Positions 1 through 6,128 of a DNA stretch of 14,164 nt are shown here, piece by piece. Positions within the stretch are counted from its first letter, which is position 1; the number at the start of each line of letters is the position of its first letter. Made by a program: the position numbers and the translations under genes. The notes beneath the pieces were generated by a model, which worked only from the letters and a program-made list of their open reading frames with translations, did no database searches and was not told where the DNA came from. The stretch is from an uncultured Bacilli bacterium (GTDB lineage Bacteria > Bacillota_I > Bacilli_A > RF39 > UBA660). The stretch lies in assembly GCA_947631285.1 (NCBI GenBank), contig CANRKS010000019.1:1-14164 (forward strand), given 5' to 3'.

Positions 1-41
1 GGTTATGAGCCGGATGCTCTAACCAGCTGAGCTAGAGGTCC
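1..41 (-). tRNA. tRNA with CAU anticodon, 5' part only (probably tRNA-Ile2)
   Basis: Read on the minus strand from position 41, the sequence has a 7-nt acceptor strand GGACCTC, the TA linker, a GCTC/GAGC D-stem (29-32 with its partner) and an anticodon loop CTCATAA with CAT at plus positions 7-5. The window cuts it in the anticodon stem, so the T-arm and 3' end are missing. The GGACC start, the TCCGG anticodon stem and the CUCAUAA loop resemble the minor isoleucine tRNA of Bacilli and Mollicutes. In that tRNA TilS converts C34 to lysidine so that AUA is read. Elongator tRNA-Met is the alternative and cannot be excluded without the 3' half. The gene is complete only beyond the left edge. Confidence 0.85.
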
Positions 42-52
42 ATTGCTTTTTC

Positions 53-81
53 ATTATACTATAATTGTTTTTAAGTTTCAA
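53..81 (-). promoter_or_regulatory. Promoter of the tRNA gene
   Basis: On the minus strand there is a -35 TTGAAA at 81-76, a 17-base spacer and a perfect -10 TATAAT at 58-53. Transcription would start near 46, about five bases before the mature tRNA 5' end at 41. Confidence 0.8.
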
Positions 82-131
82 GTAAACATAAGTAAATTGC
101 CAAAAAATTTGCGCTTCATCTAAATAATGTA

Positions 132-140
132 TGTTATACT
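132..140 (+). promoter_or_regulatory. Extended -10 promoter for the phosphoesterase fusion gene
   Basis: TGTTATACT is an extended -10 element (TGn followed by TATACT at 135-140). No good -35 stands at the usual distance; TTGCGC at 109-114 would need a 20-base spacer. The start codon lies 15 bases downstream, and a weak GGTG at 146-149 serves as ribosome binding site. Confidence 0.5.
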
Positions 141-155
141 AAAGATGGTGATTCT

Positions 156-1565
156 ATGAAAATAGCCATTATTAGTGATATTCATTCCAATATGATTGCT
201 TTAAAATTAGCTTTAGATGATTTAAAGAAAGAAGGATGTGCAAAAGTCTTCTTTTTAGGAGATTATTTAACCGACGGAAAATGGGAAAATGAAATTATGG
301 CTCTAGTTAAAGAATATGGGGATAAAGTTATTTTGGGTAATCGGGAAGACTATCTTATAAATTATGATCCAAGGAGACAAGATTTTAATAATTATAGGCC
401 TATTTATTTTACTTATCATAATTTGACTGTAGCTAATTTAAATTATTTAAAGACTTTAAATAAAAGGGAAATAGTGGAGGTTAATGGTTATAAAATATTA
501 CTCATTCATGGAGAAGAATATGGACATACGACTAATTGTATTACAGAGTTATTTGACGAATATTTAGCTAAATATGATTTTGATATTTGTCTTTTTGGCC
601 ATACTCATAAATATTATAAAAATTATTATAAGGGAAAATTATTTTTAAATCCCGGATCAATCGGGGAGCCTACAGATACGCCTTATTATAAATATGTTAT
701 TTTAAATATTTCGGAAGAGATTGCTACTACGTTAAAAGAATTTAGAGTAAAAGATACTTATCAGGAATTAGCAAAAGAATATCAAGAATCTTCTTATTAT
801 AAAGAAAACTTTTGCTGGAGTGATTTAATTTTAAGAGGAATTAAAGATGGAAAAGATTACACAACCCCTTTTATAAATTTATTTTATGAAAAACTAGATT
901 CTATAGATAAATTTGATCCTTTAAAATTTAATCATTTATGGCATCAATGTTATGAAGAATTTATCCACAGTTATAATCAGCTTGATTATGAAAAATTAGA
1001 TAAATTATTTAAAGATAATAAAATAAACACTATTAAGGATTTGTATAATTTTTGTCATACTAAGTTAGATTATGGCTGGCTTGATATTACAGGGAATATT
1101 CATTATGATGGGGATAATAATGAATATTATACTTTACAAAATCCTTTAGAACTTATGCAAACAAGAGTAGGTATTTGTTGGGATTATACGGAATTATATA
1201 GGCAATTTTTTAATCGGTTAACTTTAAAAAAAGAAACTTATTTATTATATTATGAAGAAACAAAAGAATTTTGGCCATCTCATTCTATTTTTGTCTATTA
1301 TGAAAATAAAAAAGTTTATTGGTTTGAGCCGATGTTAAATACGGATAATTTTCATTATTCGGGAATACATGAATATGATGATATCGCAAGTTTATTAAAA
1401 GATGCCAAACAAGCTTTTCTAAAAAATGGCAAGTTAAATGGCTTTTTATTAAATAATATTGATGAAAAAAAGCTTAATTGTTACAAATATAAAGAGCCCC
1501 ATTTTCATTTAAATAATGAAGGATTTTATCATCATGTTTTAGAAGGACAAAAAATAGATATTTAA
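156..1565 (+). CDS. Metallophosphoesterase fused to a transglutaminase-like domain
   Basis: The 469-residue protein has no signal peptide or membrane segment and is probably cytoplasmic. Residues 1 to about 190 form a YfcE/calcineurin-like phosphoesterase: D8-x-H10, G35-D36, G61-N62-R63-E64, H118-G119 and G148-H149-T150-H151 supply the two-metal ligands, followed by NPGS at 165-168. Residues from about 240 on resemble the transglutaminase/papain-like fold: C341 in GICWDY begins a helix, H376 sits in a strand (SHSIF) and E391 follows in WFEP, giving a plausible Cys-His-acid triad. The single-domain phosphoesterase is common in Firmicutes; I do not know this two-domain arrangement as a characterised protein. 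Substrates cannot be told from sequence. Start ATG at 156 follows a weak GGTG and begins directly with the first strand of the fold, so it is likely right. The phosphoesterase call is firm; the C-terminal fold rests on the Cys/His/Glu spacing. Confidence 0.85.
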   Translation: MKIAIISDIHSNMIALKLALDDLKKEGCAKVFFLGDYLTDGKWENEIMALVKEYGDKVILGNREDYLINYDPRRQDFNNYRPIYFTYHNLTVANLNYLKTLNKREIVEVNGYKILLIHGEEYGHTTNCITELFDEYLAKYDFDICLFGHTHKYYKNYYKGKLFLNPGSIGEPTDTPYYKYVILNISEEIATTLKEFRVKDTYQELAKEYQESSYYKENFCWSDLILRGIKDGKDYTTPFINLFYEKLDSIDKFDPLKFNHLWHQCYEEFIHSYNQLDYEKLDKLFKDNKINTIKDLYNFCHTKLDYGWLDITGNIHYDGDNNEYYTLQNPLELMQTRVGICWDYTELYRQFFNRLTLKKETYLLYYEETKEFWPSHSIFVYYENKKVYWFEPMLNTDNFHYSGIHEYDDIASLLKDAKQAFLKNGKLNGFLLNNIDEKKLNCYKYKEPHFHLNNEGFYHHVLEGQKIDI

Positions 1566-1588
1566 ATCTTTCTTTTTGATTAAATAAA

Positions 1589-1609
1589 TGGTATAAATAA
1601 AGAAGGGGG
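1589..1609 (+). promoter_or_regulatory. Extended -10 promoter and strong ribosome binding site for the HNH-like gene
   Basis: TGGTATAAA at 1589-1597 is an extended -10. A purine-rich Shine-Dalgarno AAGGGGG at 1603-1609 lies seven bases before the ATG at 1617. With this -10 the transcript would begin inside or just before the ribosome binding site, so the gene may instead depend on read-through from upstream. Confidence 0.4.
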
Positions 1610-1616
1610 ATTTTCT

Positions 1617-2072
1617 ATGGGAGAATATCGCAATCGAATTGTAAAAGATATTTTAATTCAGAGCTTCTATTTAAAAAGATTAGGTTTTGACTTTATGGGC
1701 TATTACTTTTCTTCTTTAGAAGATCTTACTTATCATCATCTATTAATTCCTCGTTGTAAAAGTAAAGATTTAGGTTATGGCAATGGTTATTATCTTTGGA
1801 ATGGGGTTATTTTAGATGGTAATGCCGCACATGAATATCTTCATGTTATTGAACATTTTGATGAAGATCGCTTTTTAGCCATCAATAGTGAATTATTAGA
1901 TGAATTTGTTAAAGGTTATATAAGTTTAGAAAACTTACGAAAAATTGATGACATTTTAACGTCATTTGAATGTGAGTATGAAGGTAAATATCACAACAAA
2001 AGACTTATTGTTCAAGATAAATATACGAAAAGGTTATTTCGTTCCAGAAATCTTGAGATGAAAAAAAGGTAG
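1617..2072 (+). CDS. Small HNH-like protein of unknown function
   Basis: The product is a soluble 151-residue protein. The middle holds a pattern like an HNH nuclease core: paired histidines H40-H41 followed by LIPR, then after a short insertion a strand with N62-G63, and a helix with H72 and H76 (AHEYLH). The spacing matches the beta-beta-alpha metal fold, where the first His activates water, the Asn positions the loop and the later His residues hold the metal. The zinc-binding Cys pairs seen in many HNH proteins are absent; the only cysteines are C47 and C117. The N-terminal 35 and C-terminal 50 residues show no family I recognise. It stands alone between the phosphoesterase fusion and the convergent deaminase gene. 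Nuclease activity is inference; a degenerate or structural HNH fold is equally possible. Confidence 0.7.
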   Translation: MGEYRNRIVKDILIQSFYLKRLGFDFMGYYFSSLEDLTYHHLLIPRCKSKDLGYGNGYYLWNGVILDGNAAHEYLHVIEHFDEDRFLAINSELLDEFVKGYISLENLRKIDDILTSFECEYEGKYHNKRLIVQDKYTKRLFRSRNLEMKKR

Positions 2073-2095
2073 TTGTTAATTAAACTACTTTTTTT
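2064..2095. terminator. Bidirectional terminator between convergent genes
   Basis: The arm at 2064-2074 (ending GGTAGTT) pairs with 2083-2093 (AACTACTTTTT), including one G-U pair, around an eight-base loop. Seven T follow on the plus strand and seven A precede on the left, so the hairpin can work in both directions. It contains the stop codons of both flanking genes. Confidence 0.75.
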
Positions 2096-2579
2096 AATAT
2101 CCTTTTATTCCTTCTAAAGATTCATCATTTTTTATAAAATCTTCGACTTCAACAATCGTAAAGTCTTTTTTAGTATTTCTGATGATGACTTTACTAATAC
2201 CCGCATTAATAATCATTCTTTTACATAGAGCACATGGTCTAGCATTAGCGACATAAGACTTATCATCATAATTAATACCAACTAAATAAAGGGTAGAGCC
2301 TAGCATTTTGTTACGTGGAGCTGAAATAATGGCATTTTGTTCAGCATGAACACTTCGACATAATTCATAACGTTCTCCTCGGGGAATTTTTAATTTTTCT
2401 CTGGTGCAATATTTTAAATCACAGCAATTTTTTCTCCCTCTTGGCGCTCCAACATATCCGGTAGAAATAATTTCATCATCTTTAACAATGACGGCCCCAA
2501 AATTTCTTCTTAAGCAAGTACCTCTTTCACTAACTGCCTCAGCAATATCTAAATAATAATTTGTTTTATCTATTCTCAT
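2094..2579 (-). CDS. comEB: Deoxycytidylate (dCMP) deaminase, ComEB type
   Basis: This 161-residue cytoplasmic zinc enzyme deaminates dCMP to dUMP, feeding thymidylate synthesis. The core cytidine-deaminase signature is complete: H78-A79-E80 (zinc ligand and proton-shuttling Glu) and P115-C116-x-x-C119 (the other zinc ligands). The region before H78 is Cys-rich (C52, C53, C58, C74), as is usual in the dCMP deaminase/ComEB subfamily. GYVGAPRG at 41-48 is the typical substrate-loop segment. The Bacillus homologue is called ComEB because it lies in a competence operon; here it stands alone, with its own promoter, divergent from the deacetylase gene. AAGAGG at 2590-2585 is a good ribosome binding site six bases before the ATG. 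The length is a little shorter than the Bacillus protein. Function is confident; a competence role should not be inferred. Confidence 0.93.
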   Translation of the reverse strand: MRIDKTNYYLDIAEAVSERGTCLRRNFGAVIVKDDEIISTGYVGAPRGRKNCCDLKYCTREKLKIPRGERYELCRSVHAEQNAIISAPRNKMLGSTLYLVGINYDDKSYVANARPCALCKRMIINAGISKVIIRNTKKDFTIVEVEDFIKNDESLEGIKGY

Positions 2580-2596
2580 CTTAACCTCTTAATAAA

Positions 2597-2625
2597 ATTA
2601 TAAAAAAAATTAAGCTTTTTGTAAA
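2597..2625 (-). promoter_or_regulatory. Promoter of the dCMP deaminase gene
   Basis: On the minus strand there is a -35 TTTACA at 2625-2620, a 17-base spacer and TATAAT at 2602-2597. The predicted start near 2590 leaves a leader of about eleven bases that begins at the Shine-Dalgarno AAGAGG. Confidence 0.75.
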
Positions 2626-2654
2626 TGAAATATTTATTTTAGGTAATAATAAAA

Positions 2655-3812
2655 TTGATGGCTATGAAAAAAGAAAGTTATTTAAAAATAATTATTGCTA
2701 TTTTATTAATTACGAATATAACTTTTTTCTTTTTTTCTTTTCCTAAAGAAAAAGGAGAAAAGATTGATTATTGTTTTTATGAAAATGATGGAAATTATGT
2801 TTTAATTGAAAAGAATACTTTAGGCAATAATTTAGAAAGTTATTTATATAAAGATAATGAAGATAATTACTTAGGAAAAATATATGAATATGGCAGTAGT
2901 AAAGAAATAAATATAAATGATTTAATAAAAGAAGAGAAAAAAGGAGAATACGAAGAAAAGATTATAAATCTTTTAAATTTAAAGTATCCTAAATTTATTA
3001 CAGAAGCCCTTACTGGGGAAAATGTTTTACGCAACTATCTTTTAAGAGATAATGAAATGGTTATTTATTTTAGTAATTATGAAATAGATCCCGAAGTTAA
3101 TGAACTTTTATATTTAAAAGTCAATTATAATGAAATTAAAGATTATATTAATTTTACCGTTTTACTCGATAGTGATTACGAAGTAGAAAATGGTTATAAT
3201 TATACCAATGCCAAAAAAAGTGTCGCTATTAGTTTTGATGATAGCCCCAATAAGGGAAAAACCAATAAAATTTTAACTTCCTTAGCGGATAATCATTTTC
3301 ATGCCACTTTTTTTGTCGTTGGGGAAAGAGCTATTAATAATGAAGATTTACTTATTAGTATAAAGAATAATGGTAATGAAATAGGATCTCACACTTATCA
3401 CCATCAAAATATGAAAAAGATGAGTGAAGAAGAAATAATAAATGACTATCGTAAAATGAATGCTATTTATTATAATTTGTTTTCCGAAGATTTAAGTTTA
3501 ATAAGACCTCCTTATGGATTAATTAATAAAAATGATTTAAATCTTATTAATGCCTCTTTTATAATGTGGAGTTTAGATACCAATGATTGGCGTTATCGAA
3601 ATAAAGACTACTTAATTAATTATGTAATTGATAATATTAAAGATGGCGATATTATTTTATTCCATGATGCCTATGATTCAACCGTTAAAGCAATTGAAGA
3701 ATTATTACCAATTTTATATAGTAAAGGCTATCAAGTAATGAGTGTATCAGAATTATTTAATTTAAAAAATGAAATATTAGAAAAAAATAAAATATATTAT
3801 AAAGTTAGTTAA
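2655..3812 (+). CDS. Membrane-anchored NodB-type polysaccharide deacetylase
   Basis: The protein has an N-terminal anchor (hydrophobic residues about 11-29 after a Lys-rich start), an extracellular linker domain of about 160 residues that I do not recognise, and a C-terminal NodB deacetylase domain (about 188-375). All five catalytic motifs are present: D195-D196 in SFDDSP (general base and metal ligand), H246-T-Y-H-H250 (metal ligands), RPPYG at 284-288, D308-T-N-D311-W and H337-D338. It most likely removes N-acetyl groups from peptidoglycan or another surface glycan, as PgdA does to confer lysozyme resistance. DSP replaces the usual DGP. The start is uncertain: TTG 2655, ATG 2658 and ATG 2664 are all in frame. 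AGG at 2641-2643 lies 11 bases before the TTG and 14 before the first ATG. The 3' end overlaps the convergent gene by four bases, with no clear terminator between them. Confidence 0.9.
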   Translation: MMAMKKESYLKIIIAILLITNITFFFFSFPKEKGEKIDYCFYENDGNYVLIEKNTLGNNLESYLYKDNEDNYLGKIYEYGSSKEININDLIKEEKKGEYEEKIINLLNLKYPKFITEALTGENVLRNYLLRDNEMVIYFSNYEIDPEVNELLYLKVNYNEIKDYINFTVLLDSDYEVENGYNYTNAKKSVAISFDDSPNKGKTNKILTSLADNHFHATFFVVGERAINNEDLLISIKNNGNEIGSHTYHHQNMKKMSEEEIINDYRKMNAIYYNLFSEDLSLIRPPYGLINKNDLNLINASFIMWSLDTNDWRYRNKDYLINYVIDNIKDGDIILFHDAYDSTVKAIEELLPILYSKGYQVMSVSELFNLKNEILEKNKIYYKVS

Positions 3813-4186
3813 AAAATTGCTAAATCAACGGTAGAAGTGTTATCATCTAATTCAGTGTAAAGAGCTAGAATACCCGCGATAACAAAAACAGCATTAGTGA
3901 TCAATCTTTCATAAGCCACTCTTTCTTTTTGCTTATTTTTTTCTCCTTTAATTAAATTTAATTCATCCGCTGCATGAGTATAAAAATAAAAATAAATGCC
4001 TAACGCTACTGTTAACAAGATAATATTTATTTTTCGACCCGTCAGTTTATCATTTAAATTATTGGTATCTAAATATTTTTTCTCAAAACCATTTGCAATG
4101 AGAGCAAAAATGACAATAAAAAAATAGATATACCAAATGATATCTTCATTTTCTAAATCTTTTAAGCTTCTTAACTTCTCATCCAT
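3809..4186 (-). CDS. Small membrane protein of unknown function
   Basis: The product has 125 residues and three likely membrane spans: about 17-33 (IIWYIYFFIVIFALIA), about 53-70, and about 96-111 (FVIAGILALYTEL). Between the second and third lies a charged, Lys/Glu-rich loop. I recognise no domain or catalytic motif. It is 19 bases downstream of another small membrane protein gene on the same strand, so the two probably form one transcript from the promoter at 4506-4534. No good Shine-Dalgarno precedes the ATG, which fits translation in an operon with the upstream gene. The first 17 residues are charged and helical, suggesting a cytoplasmic N-terminus. That it is a real gene is supported by its length, its operon position and clean placement between neighbours. 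Confidence 0.65.
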   Translation of the reverse strand: MDEKLRSLKDLENEDIIWYIYFFIVIFALIANGFEKKYLDTNNLNDKLTGRKINIILLTVALGIYFYFYTHAADELNLIKGEKNKQKERVAYERLITNAVFVIAGILALYTELDDNTSTVDLAIF

Positions 4187-4205
4187 ATTAAAATATATGA
4201 GAAGA

Positions 4206-4490
4206 TTACTTCTTTTTATTTAAATAAATACTAATTTTATCTCTTCTAATTTTAATACTACTAATAAGAAATACTAAACTGGCTATTAAAAGCATGATTC
4301 CAAGGACAATTTCCCAGACATTAGAATTAGAGACAAATAGGAAAATGCTAAATAAAATACCAACTATTCCAGTGATAAAAAGACGATCTAATCTAAATTT
4401 TAAATTTCGCCCTAAGTCAGTTTGATAAAATTCTTCTTTAGCTTTCATTTTTTCATCTTTACTTAAAGTAGCATATTTACTTTTAATCAT
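4206..4490 (-). CDS. Small two-span membrane protein of unknown function
   Basis: The 94-residue protein begins with about 36 charged residues (DEKMKAKEEF is typical), then has two hydrophobic segments at about 37-54 and 59-79, and ends in a short basic tail (KIRRDK onward). This suggests a membrane hairpin with both termini in the cytoplasm. I recognise no family. The start ATG at 4490 is preceded by GGTGAT at 4501-4496, a good ribosome binding site. A promoter with a 17-base spacer lies just upstream, divergent from yceD, and the downstream membrane protein gene follows after 19 bases. An inverted repeat (4500-4521) covers the -10 and the transcription start. Confidence 0.65.
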   Translation of the reverse strand: MIKSKYATLSKDEKMKAKEEFYQTDLGRNLKFRLDRLFITGIVGILFSIFLFVSNSNVWEIVLGIMLLIASLVFLISSIKIRRDKISIYLNKKK

Positions 4491-4505
4491 GATATCACCA
4501 AATAA

Positions 4506-4534
4506 ATCTTATCATTTATTTGTTCTTCTTGCAA
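4506..4534 (-). promoter_or_regulatory. Promoter of the two small membrane protein genes (shares its -35 with yceD)
   Basis: On the minus strand there is a -35 TTGCAA at 4534-4529, a 17-base spacer and TAAGAT at 4511-4506. The -35 hexamer is its own reverse complement and also serves the yceD promoter on the other strand. Confidence 0.55.
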
Positions 4535-4557
4535 TAAATACTCTTAAATATTATAAT
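4529..4557 (+). promoter_or_regulatory. Promoter of yceD-rpmF
   Basis: There is a -35 TTGCAA at 4529-4534, exactly 17 bases of spacer and a perfect TATAAT at 4552-4557. The predicted start is near 4564. A Shine-Dalgarno AGAGG at 4571-4575 lies seven bases before the yceD ATG. Confidence 0.75.
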
Positions 4558-4582
4558 TGAGGAAAGTGAAAGAGGAAAGAAA

Positions 4583-5062
4583 ATGATAATTAATTTAGAT
4601 GAATTAAATTATGAAAATAGAATAGAAATTAAATGGGAAGTTCCTTATGAAGAGGGCATTGATAAAAGAATTCATGGTCTTCAAAATGGGCTTGTAGAAG
4701 GGGAAGTAAGAAAAAATAGTAATGGCGATATTGATGTAGACGTTCTTTTTACGGGCGATATGTTAATTGAAGATGCTATTACTTTAGATTTAGTTCCTTA
4801 CAAATTTAAAATTAAAATTAATGAAACTTTAGATGAAATCATTGATAGTAGCCATAATGTTTATGAAAAAATGCAAAATACACTTGATTTAAAAGCAATT
4901 TTATGGCAAAATATTGTATTGGAAGTCCCAATTAGTTATACTGAGGTAAAAGATGCTCACCTTAAAGGCAATGGTTGGGAATTAAAAAATGAAGAAGAAG
5001 AGTCCTCTTCCATTGATCCAAGACTTGAAAAATTAAAAGATTTATTGAAAGGTGATGATTAG
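4583..5062 (+). CDS. yceD: YceD/DUF177 family protein
   Basis: A 159-residue soluble protein of the DUF177 family (YceD in E. coli, YlbN in Bacillus), found just upstream of rpmF in a very wide range of bacteria and linked to large-subunit rRNA processing or accumulation. Supporting features are the central strand-rich region, the conserved segment LEVPISYTE near residues 112-120 and the typical acidic tail ending DPRLEKLKDLL. Many members carry a Cys pair in the middle (CxRC-like); this one has no cysteine at all. That suggests metal binding is not essential here. The gene is two bases upstream of rpmF and shares its promoter and terminator. The ATG at 4583 has a good AGAGG seven bases before it. 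The exact biochemical role of the family is not settled. Confidence 0.88.
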   Translation: MIINLDELNYENRIEIKWEVPYEEGIDKRIHGLQNGLVEGEVRKNSNGDIDVDVLFTGDMLIEDAITLDLVPYKFKIKINETLDEIIDSSHNVYEKMQNTLDLKAILWQNIVLEVPISYTEVKDAHLKGNGWELKNEEEESSSIDPRLEKLKDLLKGDD

Positions 5063-5064
5063 AT

Positions 5065-5250
5065 ATGGCCGTTCCTTTTAGAAGAACAAGTAAAACTAAA
5101 AAAAGAATGCGTAGAACCCATTTAAAAAAAGAAGTTGGCGCAGTTACAACTTGCTCAAAATGTGGAGCTGCAATTAGACCTCATAGAGCTTGTCCAAAAT
5201 GTGGCAACTATAAAGGTGAAAACGTTTTAAAAGTTGAAGAAGAAAATTAA
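5065..5250 (+). CDS. rpmF: 50S ribosomal protein L32
   Basis: The 61-residue large-subunit protein has the standard MAVPFRRTSK start, a basic middle (KKRMRRTHLKK) and a zinc ribbon with C30-x-x-C33 and C43-x-x-C46. All four zinc ligands are present, so this is the zinc-binding (C+) form. No second, zinc-free copy is seen in the window. It follows yceD by two bases. GGTGAT at the end of yceD (5050-5055) can serve as its ribosome binding site, so the two are probably translationally coupled. A strong hairpin terminator follows directly. Confidence 0.98.
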   Translation: MAVPFRRTSKTKKRMRRTHLKKEVGAVTTCSKCGAAIRPHRACPKCGNYKGENVLKVEEEN

Positions 5251-5257
5251 ATCTAAG

Positions 5258-5282
5258 AGCAACCAAAAGGGTTGCTTTTTTT
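5258..5282 (+). terminator. Intrinsic terminator of yceD-rpmF
   Basis: Perfect 7-bp stem AGCAACC (5258-5264) / GGTTGCT (5270-5276) with loop AAAAG, followed by a run of seven T (5276-5282). It is the strongest terminator in the window. Confidence 0.93.
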
Positions 5283-5301
5283 ATGTGAAAAGTAATATAA
5301 T
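5272..5301 (+). promoter_or_regulatory. Promoter of the coiled-coil membrane gene, overlapping the rpmF terminator
   Basis: A perfect TATAAT stands at 5296-5301, with TTGCTT at 5272-5277 eighteen bases upstream as the best -35. The -35 lies in the 3' arm of the rpmF terminator. Transcription would start near 5308, six bases before the Shine-Dalgarno AGGGGG at 5314-5319. Confidence 0.6.
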
Positions 5302-5325
5302 AGATTGCTATTCAGGGGGATATTT

Positions 5326-6078
5326 ATGTTTGATAAGATAAAAGAAAAAATTAATTCTTTAAAAGAAATTTTAGTTTTAAAACCAGAAGAAAGTTTTAAA
5401 GAAATTTTAACATCTTTAAATTATTTAGAAGAAGAGGCTAGTAATGTTTATTATGAATCTTCGCAAATTACCTCACTATATGAATATTTTGTTCATAAAG
5501 ATCGACTAAATAATGTTAAAGCTGAAATAGATGAATATCAAAAATATACGAAAGATATTATGAGAGAATCTTACATTTTAGATATAAAAATTCAAAAGTA
5601 TTTAATTATGTTTGCCTTATTAACTCTTTTAGCTCTTCCTCTATGCTTACTTGGATTACATCCTCTTTTAGCTTTAATATTTTTTCAAGTTAATTTTTTT
5701 CTTTCTTTTAGACTAGCTTCTTTAAGTGGGAAAATGACTGAAGTAATAAATATGGATAAAAAAAGTTTAGTTAATGCTGAGGAAATGATGGATAAAATTG
5801 AAAGAATAATGAGGAATGCTTATCGTAATTTAGAAAAAAGAAAAGATAAGTTTTCTAAAAAGAAGGAAGGCATGAAAAAAGATAATATATTAGAAGCGAT
5901 GGAAGTTTTAAAAAATTATTTGGATTATGGTTCTTTAGAGTCAGTTGATGATGATGTCATTTATAGCTTAATTAAAATATTGCAAGTAATTTTAAAAAGA
6001 GATGATGATGATTTATTTCACCTTTTAAGTTTATACTATGTATCTCAAGAAGGGCCAGTTAGAAAAAAAGTAAATTAA
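5326..6078 (+). CDS. Coiled-coil membrane protein of unknown function, upstream of dnaG
   Basis: The start is set at ATG 5326 because AGGGGG at 5314-5319 lies six bases before it; an in-frame TTG at 5305 would include the ribosome binding site in the gene. The 250-residue product has an acidic, helical N-terminal half with heptad-like stretches, two adjacent hydrophobic segments at about 91-124 (rich in Leu and Phe, split by LPLCLLG), and a C-terminal helical half with a Lys-rich stretch (KRKDKFSKKK) and an acidic DDD segment. It looks like a membrane hairpin with two cytoplasmic helical arms. I recognise no family. It is the first gene of a probable operon with dnaG, rpoD and trmK: no terminator follows, and dnaG starts 50 bases on. 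Position suggests, but does not show, a link to replication or the cell envelope. Confidence 0.75.
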   Translation: MFDKIKEKINSLKEILVLKPEESFKEILTSLNYLEEEASNVYYESSQITSLYEYFVHKDRLNNVKAEIDEYQKYTKDIMRESYILDIKIQKYLIMFALLTLLALPLCLLGLHPLLALIFFQVNFFLSFRLASLSGKMTEVINMDKKSLVNAEEMMDKIERIMRNAYRNLEKRKDKFSKKKEGMKKDNILEAMEVLKNYLDYGSLESVDDDVIYSLIKILQVILKRDDDDLFHLLSLYYVSQEGPVRKKVN

Positions 6079-6110
6079 AAAAAGGAAATAGATGCCTTAG
6101 CGACAATATA

Positions 6111-6124
6111 TATAATTAGAGGGT
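6111..6124 (+). promoter_or_regulatory. Possible dnaG promoter element and ribosome binding site
   Basis: TATAAT at 6111-6116 is a perfect -10 hexamer, but no -35 lies at the right distance. A strong AGAGGGT follows at 6118-6124, four bases before the ATG. A start from this -10 would fall inside the ribosome binding site, so dnaG is more likely carried by the upstream transcript. Confidence 0.3.
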
Positions 6125-6128
6125 AGAA

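Noticed and set aside
2094..2579. Competence role for the ComEB-type deaminase together with pilC and pilD
   Set aside because: ComEB is a nucleotide-metabolism enzyme that is not itself needed for DNA uptake in Bacillus, and it is 7 kb away with its own promoter.
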